Notes: generated from the sequence alone by a model not told the origin. Shown: positions 33,240 through 42,193, counted from the stretch's first letter. The stretch is 52,804 bases of DNA from Pseudomonas cannabina (GCF_900100365.1 NZ_FNKU01000006.1:1-52804), one strand, 5' to 3'. Program-made: numbers and translations.

Positions 33240-34871
33240 ATGCCGGGTATCAACGGAGCAGGACCATCAAATTTTTTTTGGCAGTGGCGCACAGACGGCG
33301 AGCCAGTAACTGAGCGCGAACATGACTCCAGTCGCAGTGCCAGCTCGGCGAACAGTCCGGAGTTGCCGCCGCCCGCATCTCCTGCGGAATCCGGACGCCA
33401 GAGGTTGCTACGATCCAACGCGTTGTCGCGGCAAACCAGAGAATGGCTGGAGGCAACGCCTGCCCGTGTCCAAGGCGCCACTCCGCCCGCAGAAGCCAGG
33501 CAGTCGCCTGAGGCACAACAGGCAGAGCGCATCGTTCAGGAGTTGGTCATGGGAGGCGCTGATCTTAATAATGTTCGCACCATGCTCAGAAATGTAATGG
33601 ATAACAACGCCGTAGTTTTTTCTCGAGTCGAACGGGATATCTTGCTTCAACATTTTCCTAACATGCCTATGACTGGAATCAGCAACGACTCGGTGCTCGC
33701 TAACGAGCTCCGGCAGAGGCTTCGTCAAACGGTCCGCCAACAAAGAGCTTTGGTAGCAATACAATCGTCAACGCCTGCCCGCCCCGCAGACTCATCATCA
33801 GGAAGCAGCCAGCGTTCGTTAATTGGGCGGTCCACTATGTTGATGACACCGGGCCGAAGCTCGTCTTCGAGCGCGGCGGCTTCTAGAACATCGGTCGACA
33901 GGCATCCTCAAGGCCTCGACCTGGAATCAGCACGCCTCGCCAGTGCTGCGAGGCATAATCATAGTGCCAACCAGACTAACGAAGCACTGCGCAGATTGAC
34001 TCAAGAGGGAGTGGACATGGAGCGCCTGCGCACCTCTCTTGGTCGCTATATAATGTCGCTTGAACCGCTACCCCCAGATTTGAGGCGCGCGTTAGAAAGT
34101 GTAGGCATTAATCCCTTTATACCAGAGGAGTTGAGCTTGGTGGATCACCCCGTGTTGAACTTCAGTGCTGCGCTGAACCGCATGCTCGCTTCGCGTCAGA
34201 CCACTACGAACAGTCCGGAATTGCCGCCGCTCGCATCTTCTGCGGAATCCGGACGCCGGAGGCTGCTACGTTCCCCACCGTTGTTGTCTGGCCAAAGAGA
34301 ATGGATTGAGCAGAACATGCGGCAAGAAGCAGAGCCTCAATCCTCACGCCTCAATAGGGCTGTAAGATTGGCGGTGATGCCACCGCAGAAGGAAAATGAA
34401 GATAATGTGGCTTACGCAATACGCTTGCGTAGACTGAACCCGGGTGCGGATGTAAGTAGGGTAGTTGCATCCTTTATAACTGACCCGGCGGCTCGACAGC
34501 AAGTTGTGGATGATATCCGCGCAGCCTTGGATATAGCTCCACAATTTAGTCAATTGCGTGCAATCTCGAAGGCAGATGCTGAATCTGAAGAGTTGGGTTT
34601 CAGAGATGCGGCAGATCACCCCGACAACGCGACGTCCTGCCTTTTTGGTGAAGAATTGTCACTGAGTAATCCGGATCAGCAGGTAATCGGTCTAGCGGTT
34701 AATCCGACGGATAAGCCGCAGCCTTACAGCCAAGAGGTAAACAAGGCTCTTACATTCATGGATATGAAAAAACTTGCCCAATACCTGGCAGACAAGCCCG
34801 AGCATCCGCTGAACAGACAAAGGCTTGATGCCAAAAATATCGCTAAGTACGCTTTTAAAATTGTTCCATGA
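33240..34871 (+). CDS. hopAB1: Type III effector HopAB1 (AvrPtoB/VirPphA family)
   Basis: The 543-aa protein starts MPGINGAGPSN. It has the paired AvrPtoB-family kinase-binding modules: NSPELPP...SALSRQTREWLE-like at 38-71 and NSPELPP...LLSGQREWIE from 324. The two share the AESGR-RLLRS segment, showing an internal duplication. HFPNMPMTGISNDS and the C-terminal PDQQVIGLAVNP...EVNKALTFMDMKKLA region correspond to further family blocks; the end aligns in position with the E3-ligase-like domain, whose activity cannot be judged here. The N-terminus is Ser-rich, as in secreted effectors. It suppresses PAMP- and effector-triggered immunity in plants. Confidence 0.92.
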   Translation: MPGINGAGPSNFFWQWRTDGEPVTEREHDSSRSASSANSPELPPPASPAESGRQRLLRSNALSRQTREWLEATPARVQGATPPAEARQSPEAQQAERIVQELVMGGADLNNVRTMLRNVMDNNAVVFSRVERDILLQHFPNMPMTGISNDSVLANELRQRLRQTVRQQRALVAIQSSTPARPADSSSGSSQRSLIGRSTMLMTPGRSSSSSAAASRTSVDRHPQGLDLESARLASAARHNHSANQTNEALRRLTQEGVDMERLRTSLGRYIMSLEPLPPDLRRALESVGINPFIPEELSLVDHPVLNFSAALNRMLASRQTTTNSPELPPLASSAESGRRRLLRSPPLLSGQREWIEQNMRQEAEPQSSRLNRAVRLAVMPPQKENEDNVAYAIRLRRLNPGADVSRVVASFITDPAARQQVVDDIRAALDIAPQFSQLRAISKADAESEELGFRDAADHPDNATSCLFGEELSLSNPDQQVIGLAVNPTDKPQPYSQEVNKALTFMDMKKLAQYLADKPEHPLNRQRLDAKNIAKYAFKIVP

Positions 34872-35031
34872 CCGTCAGCGTTTTTCAAGAGAGCATCGGT
34901 CGCCAAGGCGAAATCCGTGATCGGACCACTGAGGGTCAACATTACCGTATTGCCGACCTGCATTTGCTTGCGGCGGTCATCAACGGTACATCTCGGTCGT
35001 GCGGTCACAGAGCGGCGAAATGAAGGGCTTG

Positions 35032-35066
35032 ATGCATAGGAATTTCAAAATGCCTATGCATCAAGC
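35032..35066 (-). repeat. Solo IS91 A-type end
   Basis: The hairpin ATGCATAGG...CCTATGCAT and the next few bases of the A-type end, with CTTG (CAAG on the minus strand) immediately outside. The rest of the element is missing and a rulA fragment follows. Confidence 0.75.
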
Positions 35067-35300
35067 TTGTTTGATCGGCTGATGGATTTGCGCGCCCCTC
35101 ACATTTACGTGGCCAAGATCGATGGCGACAGCATGGAAGGTGCAAAGATTTTTCATGACAGCCTGGTGGTCGTAGATCGTTCGAGAACGCCGTCCAGTGG
35201 CAGCATCGTGATTGCGGCACTGAACAATGAGCCTCTGTGCAAAATTCTTATCCTGCAGGGCGACCATGTGGTGTTGAAGTCAGCCAACCCCGCCTATCCG
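35067..35300 (+). pseudogene. rulA: rulA internal fragment
   Basis: It encodes [20 protein letters not shown] through [10 protein letters not shown], matching RulA residues 41-118 with a few silent and two or three coding changes relative to the copy at 7579. Both ends are lost: the 5' end at the IS91 end, the 3' end at 35300. It contains both Ser and Lys catalytic residues but no cleavage site. Confidence 0.85.
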
Positions 35301-35367
35301 CCTAGGGAGGGTCTGAAGTAAGCATCGATTTTTGATGCCTTCATGGCCTGAGGTTCAAAAAACCTTG

Positions 35368-36873
35368 ATGTATAGGAATTTCAATAATTCCTATACAAGG
35401 TAATCCGCCGAAAAAGGTCCCCTCGGCGTGATGCCAACGTGGCGTCGATGTCGGCAAAAAGCTTTTTTAACCCATCACCCACGCCGAAAAATGGATTGAA
35501 AGCGACTTTTCTGTACCTTTTCCAGATTTTGGACGCACCTCTCCCGTATCAGGCCGGCACGTACCTCAATTGCGCGATGCTTTGAGCGTTGTTGATCAAG
35601 CCCTGCACGGTCAGGCCGGCGATGGCTGCGGTATAAACCATCCGTGCTCCGCACAGCACGCAGCTGAACGGATCCCGCTGCAAGAACGCTTTGCTCATCT
35701 GCGCAAAATACAGTTTTGGCGCTTTGCCACGCCTTTCCATGCGTAGCGCCTCATACACCCGGGGTAGCTGTCGGCCACAGACGCGGTTGGCCAGAAATCC
35801 AAAATACCGGATCATCCGAAAGTGCTTCTCCGGGATGTGCTGCACCACCCGGCGCAGCATGTCGGTCTGGCTCAGCGTTTCCTGCTGATAGGTCTTGGTG
35901 CGGTGATCCAGGTAGGTGAAGCTCAACGTGGCCCCGCAGGTGTAGTGCGCCAATCGGCTGCCCGAGATGGGCGGTTTTTTCAGGTAGCGGCCCAGGTAAT
36001 TGACGGTCTTTTTGCCGTTTTTCGTCTTCTTCGACAAGTGGATGTGCCAGTGCTGACCACCGGCGTTGAGCACAAGGTGACGCCAGTCATTTTCGCTCTG
36101 CAGATGAGCGTTTTCAGGTGGGACGGTGGTGTGCTCCCACTGACTGAGCAGGTACTGGCGTACATTCCACATCCAGCGCCGACGCAAGGCTGATGGATGA
36201 AACGACAGATCTTTCCAGACACCTGCGTCATCGATCCCACCCAAGGTGACCGAGACATGGATGTGTGGGTGCCAGTTAAGTCGCCGGCCGTAGGTGTGGA
36301 TGGCGCAGAAAACACCCACTTCCACGCCCCGGCGTCGGCCCGCATAGAGCAGGTTGTCGACGGCCAGGCGACACAAGGCATCGAGCCAGTGACGGTTATG
36401 AAAGAACAGCGGCCACAGGGTGTCAGGCAATGTGAACACCAGGTGTTGCCAGGTACACTCGGGTAAGCGGTGCTGTTGATTGGCGATCCACTGATCGGTA
36501 GCTTTTTTGCCGCAGGATGGACAGGCGCGGCAGCTGCAGGTGTTGCACAGGTATTTGGCGTGCGGGCAGCTGTCGTTGCCGCAGGTGTAGTGTTTGACGC
36601 CCAGGATCGAGGTGCCGCAGGCCAGCATTTTGGTGACGGACTCGACTTCGATGTCGCGCAAGCCGCCCTCCTCGAGGAGGTGTGCCCAGCATTGATTGGC
36701 GGTGAAGAGGTTTTTGAGTGGTCGAGGTGTGTAGGCTGGACTCATCTGAAGCAGCAACGGTGGGTAAGCAGGCTTCATGATGATCAATAATGGGCCTCAT
36801 GACAAAGCTCAAATCCATGTTTCTGCTGCTACGCGATCGCAAGAACGGGCGATTTGCAGCCGCAGGCTGCCCT
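35368..36873 (-). mobile_element. IS91-family B-type element (IS801-sized)
   Basis: A 1506-bp element from ATGTATAGG to CAGCCGCAGGCTGCCCT, with CTTG outside on the left (35364-35367) and GTTC on the right (36874-36877). It lacks the accessory gene of the A type. Its size fits the about 1.5 kb I recall for IS801. Confidence 0.8.
35549..36787 (-). CDS. IS91-family (IS801-like) HUH transposase, B type
   Basis: A 412-aa protein starting MIIMKPAYPPLLLQMSP, with zinc-binding CNTCSCRACPSC, HUH in NWHPHIHVSV and NYLGRYLKK. It differs from the A type throughout but shares RPLKNLFTAN and IPEKHFRMIRYFGFLANRV blocks. Intact. Confidence 0.85.
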   Translation of the reverse strand: MIIMKPAYPPLLLQMSPAYTPRPLKNLFTANQCWAHLLEEGGLRDIEVESVTKMLACGTSILGVKHYTCGNDSCPHAKYLCNTCSCRACPSCGKKATDQWIANQQHRLPECTWQHLVFTLPDTLWPLFFHNRHWLDALCRLAVDNLLYAGRRRGVEVGVFCAIHTYGRRLNWHPHIHVSVTLGGIDDAGVWKDLSFHPSALRRRWMWNVRQYLLSQWEHTTVPPENAHLQSENDWRHLVLNAGGQHWHIHLSKKTKNGKKTVNYLGRYLKKPPISGSRLAHYTCGATLSFTYLDHRTKTYQQETLSQTDMLRRVVQHIPEKHFRMIRYFGFLANRVCGRQLPRVYEALRMERRGKAPKLYFAQMSKAFLQRDPFSCVLCGARMVYTAAIAGLTVQGLINNAQSIAQLRYVPA

Positions 36874-36960
36874 GTTCCCCGATCAGATAGTCAGACGTTT
36901 TTGCGCTGTTAACTCATCGATTTTCCTTCAAACAGTACCTTTCCAAGGCGTTTTTCCGCA

Positions 36961-37956
36961 TTACAGGCGCACCTCTCCCATCGCCAGCAGCCGTTTTCGC
37001 ACCATCCAAAGGTTCGACAAGGCAAACAGAGTAGCCTGTTGCGCGGTGTTTTTAGCCAGCCCGCGAAACCGGACTTTCGTATAACCAAACTGGCGCTTGA
37101 TCACGCGAAACGGATGTTCAACCTTCGCCCGTAACTGGGCTTTCGTGAACTCGATTTTGCGATAGACCCGTGCGATCAAACTTTTCTCGCCATGCTTTTT
37201 ATAACGGCTTGGACGGGCCGCAATTGACCAGATCATCTGGCGATCCTGATGCTGCGCACGCTTGTCCACGCCGGTGTAGCCCGCATCACCGCTGACATAG
37301 GTTTCCTCACCGTGCAGCAATTGATCAACCTGAGTCACGTCCGCCACATTCGCCGCAGTACCCACCAGGCTATGGACTAAACCCGACTCGGCATCGACGC
37401 CGATATGCGCTTTCATGCCGAAAAAATACTGGTTTCCTTTCTTCGTCTGATGCATTTCGGGATCGCGTTTGCCGTCCTTGTTCTTGATCGAGCTCGGCGC
37501 ATGAATGATCGTCGCATCGACCACCGTACCTTGGCGCAGCATCAAACCTCGATCACCCAGATAGCCATTGATGACCTGCAACATCCCGCCTGCCAACTCA
37601 TGCTTTTCCAGCAGGCGCCGGAAATTGAGAATCGTGGTTTCATCGGCGATTCGATCCAGACTCAACCCTGCGAACTGGCGCAGGATCGTTGTCTCGTAAA
37701 GTGCTTCCTCCATCGCCGGATCGCTGTAACCAAACCAGTTCTGCATCAGGTGAATCCGCAGCATCGCCATCAGCGGATAGGCCGGACGGCCACCTTCGCC
37801 CTTCGGATAATGAGGCTCAATCAGAGCGATCAAGCCTTTCCAGGGCACCACCTGATCCATCTCGATGAGAAAGCGCTCGCGGCGAGTCTGCTTGCGTTTA
37901 CACGCGTACTGGGGGTGTACGCCGGAATCCCAGAAAATTCCGTCGGAAAACATCAC
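36961..37956 (-). CDS. IS5-family transposase, B type, with N-terminus replaced
   Basis: The 331-aa frame is a DDE transposase related to the one at 25165 from QYACKRKQTRRERFL on. The first 15 codons (MMFSDGIFWDSGVHP) are supplied by the end of the mini-transposon at 37912. Catalytic segments VDATIIHAPSS and KAHIGVDAESGLVHS are kept. Whether the fusion is active is unknown. Confidence 0.75.
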   Translation of the reverse strand: MMFSDGIFWDSGVHPQYACKRKQTRRERFLIEMDQVVPWKGLIALIEPHYPKGEGGRPAYPLMAMLRIHLMQNWFGYSDPAMEEALYETTILRQFAGLSLDRIADETTILNFRRLLEKHELAGGMLQVINGYLGDRGLMLRQGTVVDATIIHAPSSIKNKDGKRDPEMHQTKKGNQYFFGMKAHIGVDAESGLVHSLVGTAANVADVTQVDQLLHGEETYVSGDAGYTGVDKRAQHQDRQMIWSIAARPSRYKKHGEKSLIARVYRKIEFTKAQLRAKVEHPFRVIKRQFGYTKVRFRGLAKNTAQQATLFALSNLWMVRKRLLAMGEVRL

Positions 37957-38137
37957 CAGAGTGGTTCCTGGCTGCTTGTGTTACCCGATACGGTTTTCCG
38001 TACATATTTGGCCGCTCAATCAAGCCGTTTTCGGCTTGGCGGCGTCGCTGCCGGAAAACAACTGTTTGGCGTCAATCCGCACCAGTACTGGCTTCCCGCC
38101 CATGACGGAAATTTCTGGGATTCCGGCTTACAACCCC
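37912..38137. mobile_element. Mini-Tn3 (MITE-like) element of about 226 bp
   Basis: Inverted ends GGGGTGTACGCCGGAATCCC and GGGGTTGTAAGCCGGAATCCC, each followed by AGAAAWTTCCGTC, with no gene inside. Size and end type fit MITEPsy1 (228 bp) described for P. syringae pv. phaseolicola, as I recall it. No matching target duplication was found. Confidence 0.65.
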
Positions 38138-38182
38138 ATTCAGGTGAAGTATTGAGTATGACAAACTAGGTGGGCCTACTGC

Positions 38183-38891
38183 CTAGAGCTGGAAGAGCGA
38201 ACCATCAGCATTTCTGGGCAGGAAATATCCCTTAATGCAGGACATATCTCTTATGCAAATCTGCACATGCGTTTGCTTGCGAAAAGAAGTGCCTGGGTAT
38301 AGATCCGGCCCTTCCAGAAAGGGAGACCGGATTGATGCGTAATCCGGTAGCCCTACCGCAACGCGAGCCTGGTGTAATGTCTGGAACACAGCGCAATCTA
38401 GTTTACGTTTGAGATTGTCCTGATCGCCATTAAACCCAGGGGTGTTGAGTGGTATGTCCTCGGACGTAGCAACAAGGATGTCGTAAGCAGCTCGAAGCTC
38501 ATCAAGAGCACCTTCGTCCGTCAGATTTAGACATAAACCTAAGGAGGCGCTGATTTATTCGATTTTTCGTCCCTGCAACGCTCTGGAGGCCTTGATTTAT
38601 CTGGGGGCAACAGCTGGGTTTTAGAATAAATCAGCGTCTCCCTAAGTCGATCACAGCGCCAACGACAAATGGCCGCTTGATCGCCCCTTTGCCACGGCCG
38701 GAGTGCTTTTTGATGTGTTGGGCATAGCTCAAAGCACGCTCTGGACTGTTTTCCCAGAAATATGCGCCTTCACCCAACCAGTCATAATCATTGACACTCT
38801 GAGCAACATGCTCACCAGCGAGCACAGCTTCCCCGATTTTTCGATCGCAACCGTGAAAACCGAGAACAAATGAGGGAAGCTGTTGATACAT
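38183..38891 (-). pseudogene. ADP-ribosyltransferase-like toxin gene, interrupted by a MITE
   Basis: Removing MITE copy 4 and one CTAA restores a single frame of 201 codons. It starts MYQQLPSFVLGFHGCDRKIG, passes DYDWLGEGAYFWENSPERAL and FVVGAVIDLGLCLNLTD, and ends with FRKQTHVQICIRDMSCIKG-YF. The H-G (LGFHGCD), Y-F-W and late hydrophobic-acidic segments resemble a compact ART fold. It overlaps the upstream small gene by one base. The family is widespread but I cannot name it; toxin function is inferred from layout. In its present state it is truncated after VIDLG. Confidence 0.6.
38543..38641. mobile_element. 99-bp MITE, copy 4, in the ART-like toxin gene
   Basis: Flanked by CTAA on both sides (38539-38542, 38642-38645). 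It interrupts the frame at VIDL/GLCL. Confidence 0.9.
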
Positions 38892-39064
38892 CAGCGATAG
38901 GCGGCCTTCAGCTGGCCGTTTGTGTTATACACGCCTGTTTTAAGGCGGAAAGCCTTAGCTTCAGCAGGATCGCCAGCAAGAATCTGAGCCAGCTGGCGAA
39001 ATCGCTCCGCAGCTTCAATATGCGGGTTTTCAGTCTTGCTGGTTTTTTTGGCTTTTGCAGTCAT
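38891..39064 (-). CDS. Putative antitoxin upstream of the ART-like gene (57 aa)
   Basis: ATG 39064 follows GGGAGG. The product, MTAKAKKTSKTENPHIEAAE..., has a basic N-terminus, a helical middle (RFRQLAQILAGDPAEAKAF) and ends LKAAYR. Its TGA overlaps the ATG of the downstream gene (TGATG), so the two are coupled like a toxin-antitoxin pair. Family not recognised. Confidence 0.55.
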   Translation of the reverse strand: MTAKAKKTSKTENPHIEAAERFRQLAQILAGDPAEAKAFRLKTGVYNTNGQLKAAYR

Positions 39065-39246
39065 GTCGACCTCCCAGAGGGATCGGCTGGATGTACGCTC
39101 ATTTTATAGACAATCGAAGGGTTTGTCAGTTGACATTTAGTGATGACCCACTGCAATAGTCATGCGGTGGGTATTGCCCCATCGGACTTGTTCGCTGCTT
39201 CGGCAGCAGCACCTTCATGCCCTTGTGACCAAGCGTATGCTGAGGC

Positions 39247-39438
39247 TTATCCAACCATTGCTTCCCAATCCGTTTTCGGTTTCGGGTCGACCGGTCCGGC
39301 CTTTCCAAGGACATATACGGATCCGACGCGCTCACGCTGTGTGATAGCTAACAACTTCCCCCCTTCCTGTTGGATTCGCTGATTGGCTTCTTCAACGCCC
39401 AATGCTTCCACCAGTTGAAACGCTTCATGCAGCTGCAT
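39247..39438 (-). CDS. Small conserved plasmid protein, GWxLLAI...YVLGK family, copy 2
   Basis: 63 aa, nearly the same as the protein at 22425 for the first 48 residues (GGKLLAITQRERVGSVYVLGK), then GPVDPKPKTDWEAMVG. That ending matches the third copy (EPETDWKAMVGE) instead. The upstream spacer and the first bases of a resolvase remnant (39486-39516) are also shared with the copy at 22425. Confidence 0.6.
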   Translation of the reverse strand: MQLHEAFQLVEALGVEEANQRIQQEGGKLLAITQRERVGSVYVLGKAGPVDPKPKTDWEAMVG

Positions 39439-39516
39439 TAATAATCCCCCATATACTCACTTGCGGTTTTCGGCGCGCCCTCACCCAAGTATCCGATCTT
39501 AACCTTAGCTTGGTTC

Positions 39517-41011
39517 ATGCATAGGAATTTCAAAATGCCTATGCATCAAGCTGACGCTTGGAAGGAGGCGTCATGCCTTCATAGCGATGTGTAGGAAGAC
39601 GCTGATGCGTTACTTATGCAGTGAAAATCCCTATAAATCAGCGTTAATGCAGGTTATTTCACCGCGAAGCCTAGGTGCGGACGCACCTTCCCCCTGTCAG
39701 GGCTTCACGTACCTCATCTGCGCGATCGCCTGAGCGTTGAGGACCAGTCCCTGTACCGTCAGCCCGCTGATTGCCGCCGTGTATACCATCCGCGCGCCAC
39801 ACAGCACGCAACGGAACGGATCGACGTTTAGAAAGGCTTTGGCCATCTGCACAAAATACAGCTTCGGTGTCGGTCCTGGCGTCGCCATCTTCAATGCTTC
39901 ATACACCTTCGGCAGGTATTTCCCACACACCCGATTGGCCAGAAAACCAAAATACCGGATCATCCGGAAATGCTTTTCCGGGATGTGCTGCACCACCCGG
40001 CGCAGCATGTCGGCCTGGCTCAGCGTTTCCTGCTGATAGGTCTGTGTGCGGTGATCCAGGTAGGTGAAGCTCAACGTGGCCCCGTTGGTGTAATGCGCCA
40101 GACGACTGCCCGAGATCGGCGGTTTTTTCAGGTAGCGGCCCAGGTAATTGACGGTCTTTCGGCCGTTTTCCGTCTTCTTCGACAAGTGGATGTGCCAGTG
40201 CTGGCCGCCAGCGGTCAGTATCAGACGGTGCCAGTCGCTTTCACAGTGGATGTGGGCCAGCGGCGGCGGCATCGTCAGTTGCGAAAGCGGCTGTCCCAGC
40301 AGGTAATCGCGCACCAGCCACATCCAGCGCCGCCGCAGGGCCTCTTTGTGGAACGACAGATTTTTCCAGACGCCCTGCTCATCCAGGCCGCCCGCGGTCA
40401 CCGACAGGTGGACGTGGGGATGCCAGTTGAGCCGCCGTCCATAGGTGTGCAGCGCCCCGAAAATCCCGACGCGCAAACCGCGCCGCTTGGCGGTGTAGAT
40501 CAGGTTATCGGCCGCCAGACGAAACAGCGCATCAAGCAGCCAGCGGTTGTAGAAGAACAGGGACCACAGCGTGTCGGGCAGCGTGAACACCAGATGCTGC
40601 CAGGGGCAGTCGGGCAGACGGTTGTTTTGCACGGCGATCCACTGGTCGGTGGCCTTTTTGCCGCAGGAAGGACAGGCCCGGCAATGGCAGGTGTTGCACA
40701 GGTATTTGACGTGCGGGCAGCTGTCGTTGCCGCAGGTGTAGTGTTTGACGCCCAGTATCGAGGTGCCGCAGGCGAGCATTTTGCTGATCGACTCCACTTC
40801 GATTTGGCGCAGACCGCCGGCCTCCAGCAAATCTGCCCAGCAGCCGTTGGCCGTGAAGAGGTTTTTGAGCGGTCGAGGTTTGTAAGCAGGCGGTGCAGAG
40901 GCCACGTCAGCAGGGCGGCTCCTCATCGTGGTGAATGACGGCGGTGATGGCGAATCCGCCTGGCCCTTCTCTCATCGAAACGCTTACGCAAGAAGCGTCG
41001 GGAAACATGTC
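39517..41011 (-). mobile_element. IS91-family A-type element, copy A4, truncated at an internal GTTC
   Basis: The left end is normal (GTTC 39513-39516, then ATGCATAGG), but sequence ends at the internal GTTC (41012-41015), 266 bp before the usual terminus. The transposase gene is intact and the accessory gene has lost its 5' part. The left flank is the resolvase remnant; the right flank is unrelated. Confidence 0.8.
39697..40926 (-). CDS. IS91-family (IS801-like) HUH transposase, A type
   Basis: A 409-aa protein identical to the ones at 9653 and 31127. Its native upstream region is lost with the end of the element, so expression is uncertain. Confidence 0.85.
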   Translation of the reverse strand: MRSRPADVASAPPAYKPRPLKNLFTANGCWADLLEAGGLRQIEVESISKMLACGTSILGVKHYTCGNDSCPHVKYLCNTCHCRACPSCGKKATDQWIAVQNNRLPDCPWQHLVFTLPDTLWSLFFYNRWLLDALFRLAADNLIYTAKRRGLRVGIFGALHTYGRRLNWHPHVHLSVTAGGLDEQGVWKNLSFHKEALRRRWMWLVRDYLLGQPLSQLTMPPPLAHIHCESDWHRLILTAGGQHWHIHLSKKTENGRKTVNYLGRYLKKPPISGSRLAHYTNGATLSFTYLDHRTQTYQQETLSQADMLRRVVQHIPEKHFRMIRYFGFLANRVCGKYLPKVYEALKMATPGPTPKLYFVQMAKAFLNVDPFRCVLCGARMVYTAAISGLTVQGLVLNAQAIAQMRYVKP

Positions 41012-41035
41012 GTTCCATTGCTCCCCGGACCCCGT

Positions 41036-41207
41036 TTTCAGTCGCATTTAATCCTGGTCGGCCGCTCTCGATTGCAGGTCGAAGTGGGTGGATGCAGGTT
41101 CGTTTGCAGTCAATGCTGGTTCGAGGTGCCGGATAGACGCAATCAATCCCGGTCGAAAAACGCTATGATTGCAGGTCCGGGCCATTTCGATTGCAGGTCG
41201 TTACAGT
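41036..41207. repeat. IS-end-like repeat with GATTGCAGG units, copy 2
   Basis: It matches 26336-26506, including GGATAGACGCAATC, AATCCCGGTCGAAAAA and two or three GATTGCAGGTC units ending GTTACAG. A 20-bp piece (GATTGCAGGTCGTTACAG) recurs at 42591-42608. Probably the end of a lost IS21-type element. Confidence 0.45.
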
Positions 41208-41333
41208 TAGCGGTGAAGAGGTTTTTGAGCGGTCGAGGCGTGTAGGCAGGACTCATCTGAAGCAGCAGCGGTGGGTAAGCAGGCTTCATGATGATCAATA
41301 ATGGGCCTCATGGCAAAGCTCAAATCGATGTTC
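41208..41333 (-). repeat. IS91 B-type fragment (transposase 5' end and upstream)
   Basis: About 125 bp matching 36700-36825 of the B element (GCGGTGAAGAGGTTTTTGAG ... CTTCATGATGATCAATAATG). It ends at a GTTC followed by ATTGCTCCCCGG, the same sequence that follows the truncated copy A4. Confidence 0.7.
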
Positions 41334-41495
41334 ATTGCTCCCCGGCCCTCATATTTCCCCGCAGGCTGGGAACTGCCGGCTGGTGCGGCTCCACTAACAC
41401 TTCCGTGCTCTCTACAAGCAATCGTATTTTTTGGTTTACGTATAGAGCCTAGTCATTCATTCTATTTATAAGAACCAGACAAGAGGACAAGTGCT
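41334..41495. other. Spacer with probable promoter of the secreted-protein gene
   Basis: A/T-rich sequence at 41420-41465 (GTATTTTTTGGTTTACG, TATTTATAAG) is suggestive of a promoter; no hrp box was seen. Confidence 0.3.
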
Positions 41496-41969
41496 ATGAA
41501 CAGGCTTCACAAGAGCAGTCTGCTGGCGGCTATATTGACCGCATCCCCCTGCATTATGGCGGCTAACGCTCATGCTATGAGTTGTCCTGTCCCGCAAAGC
41601 GTGAAGTACGTTAATGGTATCTATATCGCGCCGGAAACGTTTGCTGGTTGGGAGGGGAACTGGGTTTCTCAACCACACAAGAAACACTCCATTAAAGAGT
41701 TTTCCACTGCTTTATATCTTTCAGTGGATAAAAGTCAGAAGGGAGGAACATTGACTAACTGTAGTTATTCACTAAGCGGAGATAATGGCGTAATAGATCT
41801 TGAGTATCGCAAAGCAGGAAATGAGAATAGATTAAAGACACTTATCGTTTCCATTGAAGGTCAGCACAATTGGATTAAAGAGCGTGGCGCGGTTGGAATT
41901 CAAGGATATGAATGTACAAAGTCAGCATCTGAGTGTCAGTTCGTTCCGCTGCGGCTAAACGAGGACTGA
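41496..41969 (+). CDS. Secreted small protein, DUF3757-like
   Basis: The 157-aa product has a Sec signal peptide ([20 protein letters not shown], then AANAHA with predicted cleavage after AHA). The mature part begins MSCPVPQSV and contains [31 protein letters not shown] and two late Cys ([13 protein letters not shown]), so disulfides are likely. This fits small DUF3757-type secreted proteins found in pseudomonads. GAGGACAAGTGCT precedes the ATG. Degenerate IS remnants follow immediately. Confidence 0.6.
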   Translation: MNRLHKSSLLAAILTASPCIMAANAHAMSCPVPQSVKYVNGIYIAPETFAGWEGNWVSQPHKKHSIKEFSTALYLSVDKSQKGGTLTNCSYSLSGDNGVIDLEYRKAGNENRLKTLIVSIEGQHNWIKERGAVGIQGYECTKSASECQFVPLRLNED

Positions 41970-41975
41970 TGAGTT

Positions 41976-42193
41976 TATGCATGAGGATTTTAAGATGCCT
42001 ATGCATCAAGTTGACGCTATGAAGAAGGCGTCATGTCTTCATAGCCCCCTTCGAGGAGATGTGCCCAATACTGGTTAGCGGTGAAGAGGTTTTTGAGCGG
42101 TCGAGGTGCGTAGGCTGGACTCATCTGAAGCAGCAGCGGTGGGTAAGCAGGCTTCATGATGATCAATAACGGGCATCATGACAAAGCTCAAAT
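41976..42193 (-). repeat. Degenerate IS91 remnant (A-type end joined to B-type 5' region)
   Basis: 41976-42045 is a diverged A-type end (ATGCATGAGGATTTT, AGATGCCTATGCATC, GACGCTATGAAGAAG). 42046-42190 is B-type sequence around the transposase start (GAGGAGATGTGCCCA, GCGGTGAAGAGGTTTTTGAG, CTTCATGATGATCAATAAC). The body in between is deleted. Confidence 0.65.

Noticed and set aside
33554..33566. Possible tenth MITE end (GGAGGCGCTGATC) inside hopAB1
   Set aside because: Only about 12 bases match, there is no second end, and the hopAB1 frame is intact.
34868..35026. 52-codon frame overlapping the hopAB1 stop (ATGA), and a minus-strand frame over the same bases
   Set aside because: Translational coupling is possible, but neither product has recognisable features and the region is bordered by IS91 debris.
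41936..42045. Hairpin after the secreted-protein gene as a terminator
   Set aside because: The palindrome is the degenerate IS91 A-type end (ATGCAT...ATGCAT), not a terminator with a T-run.
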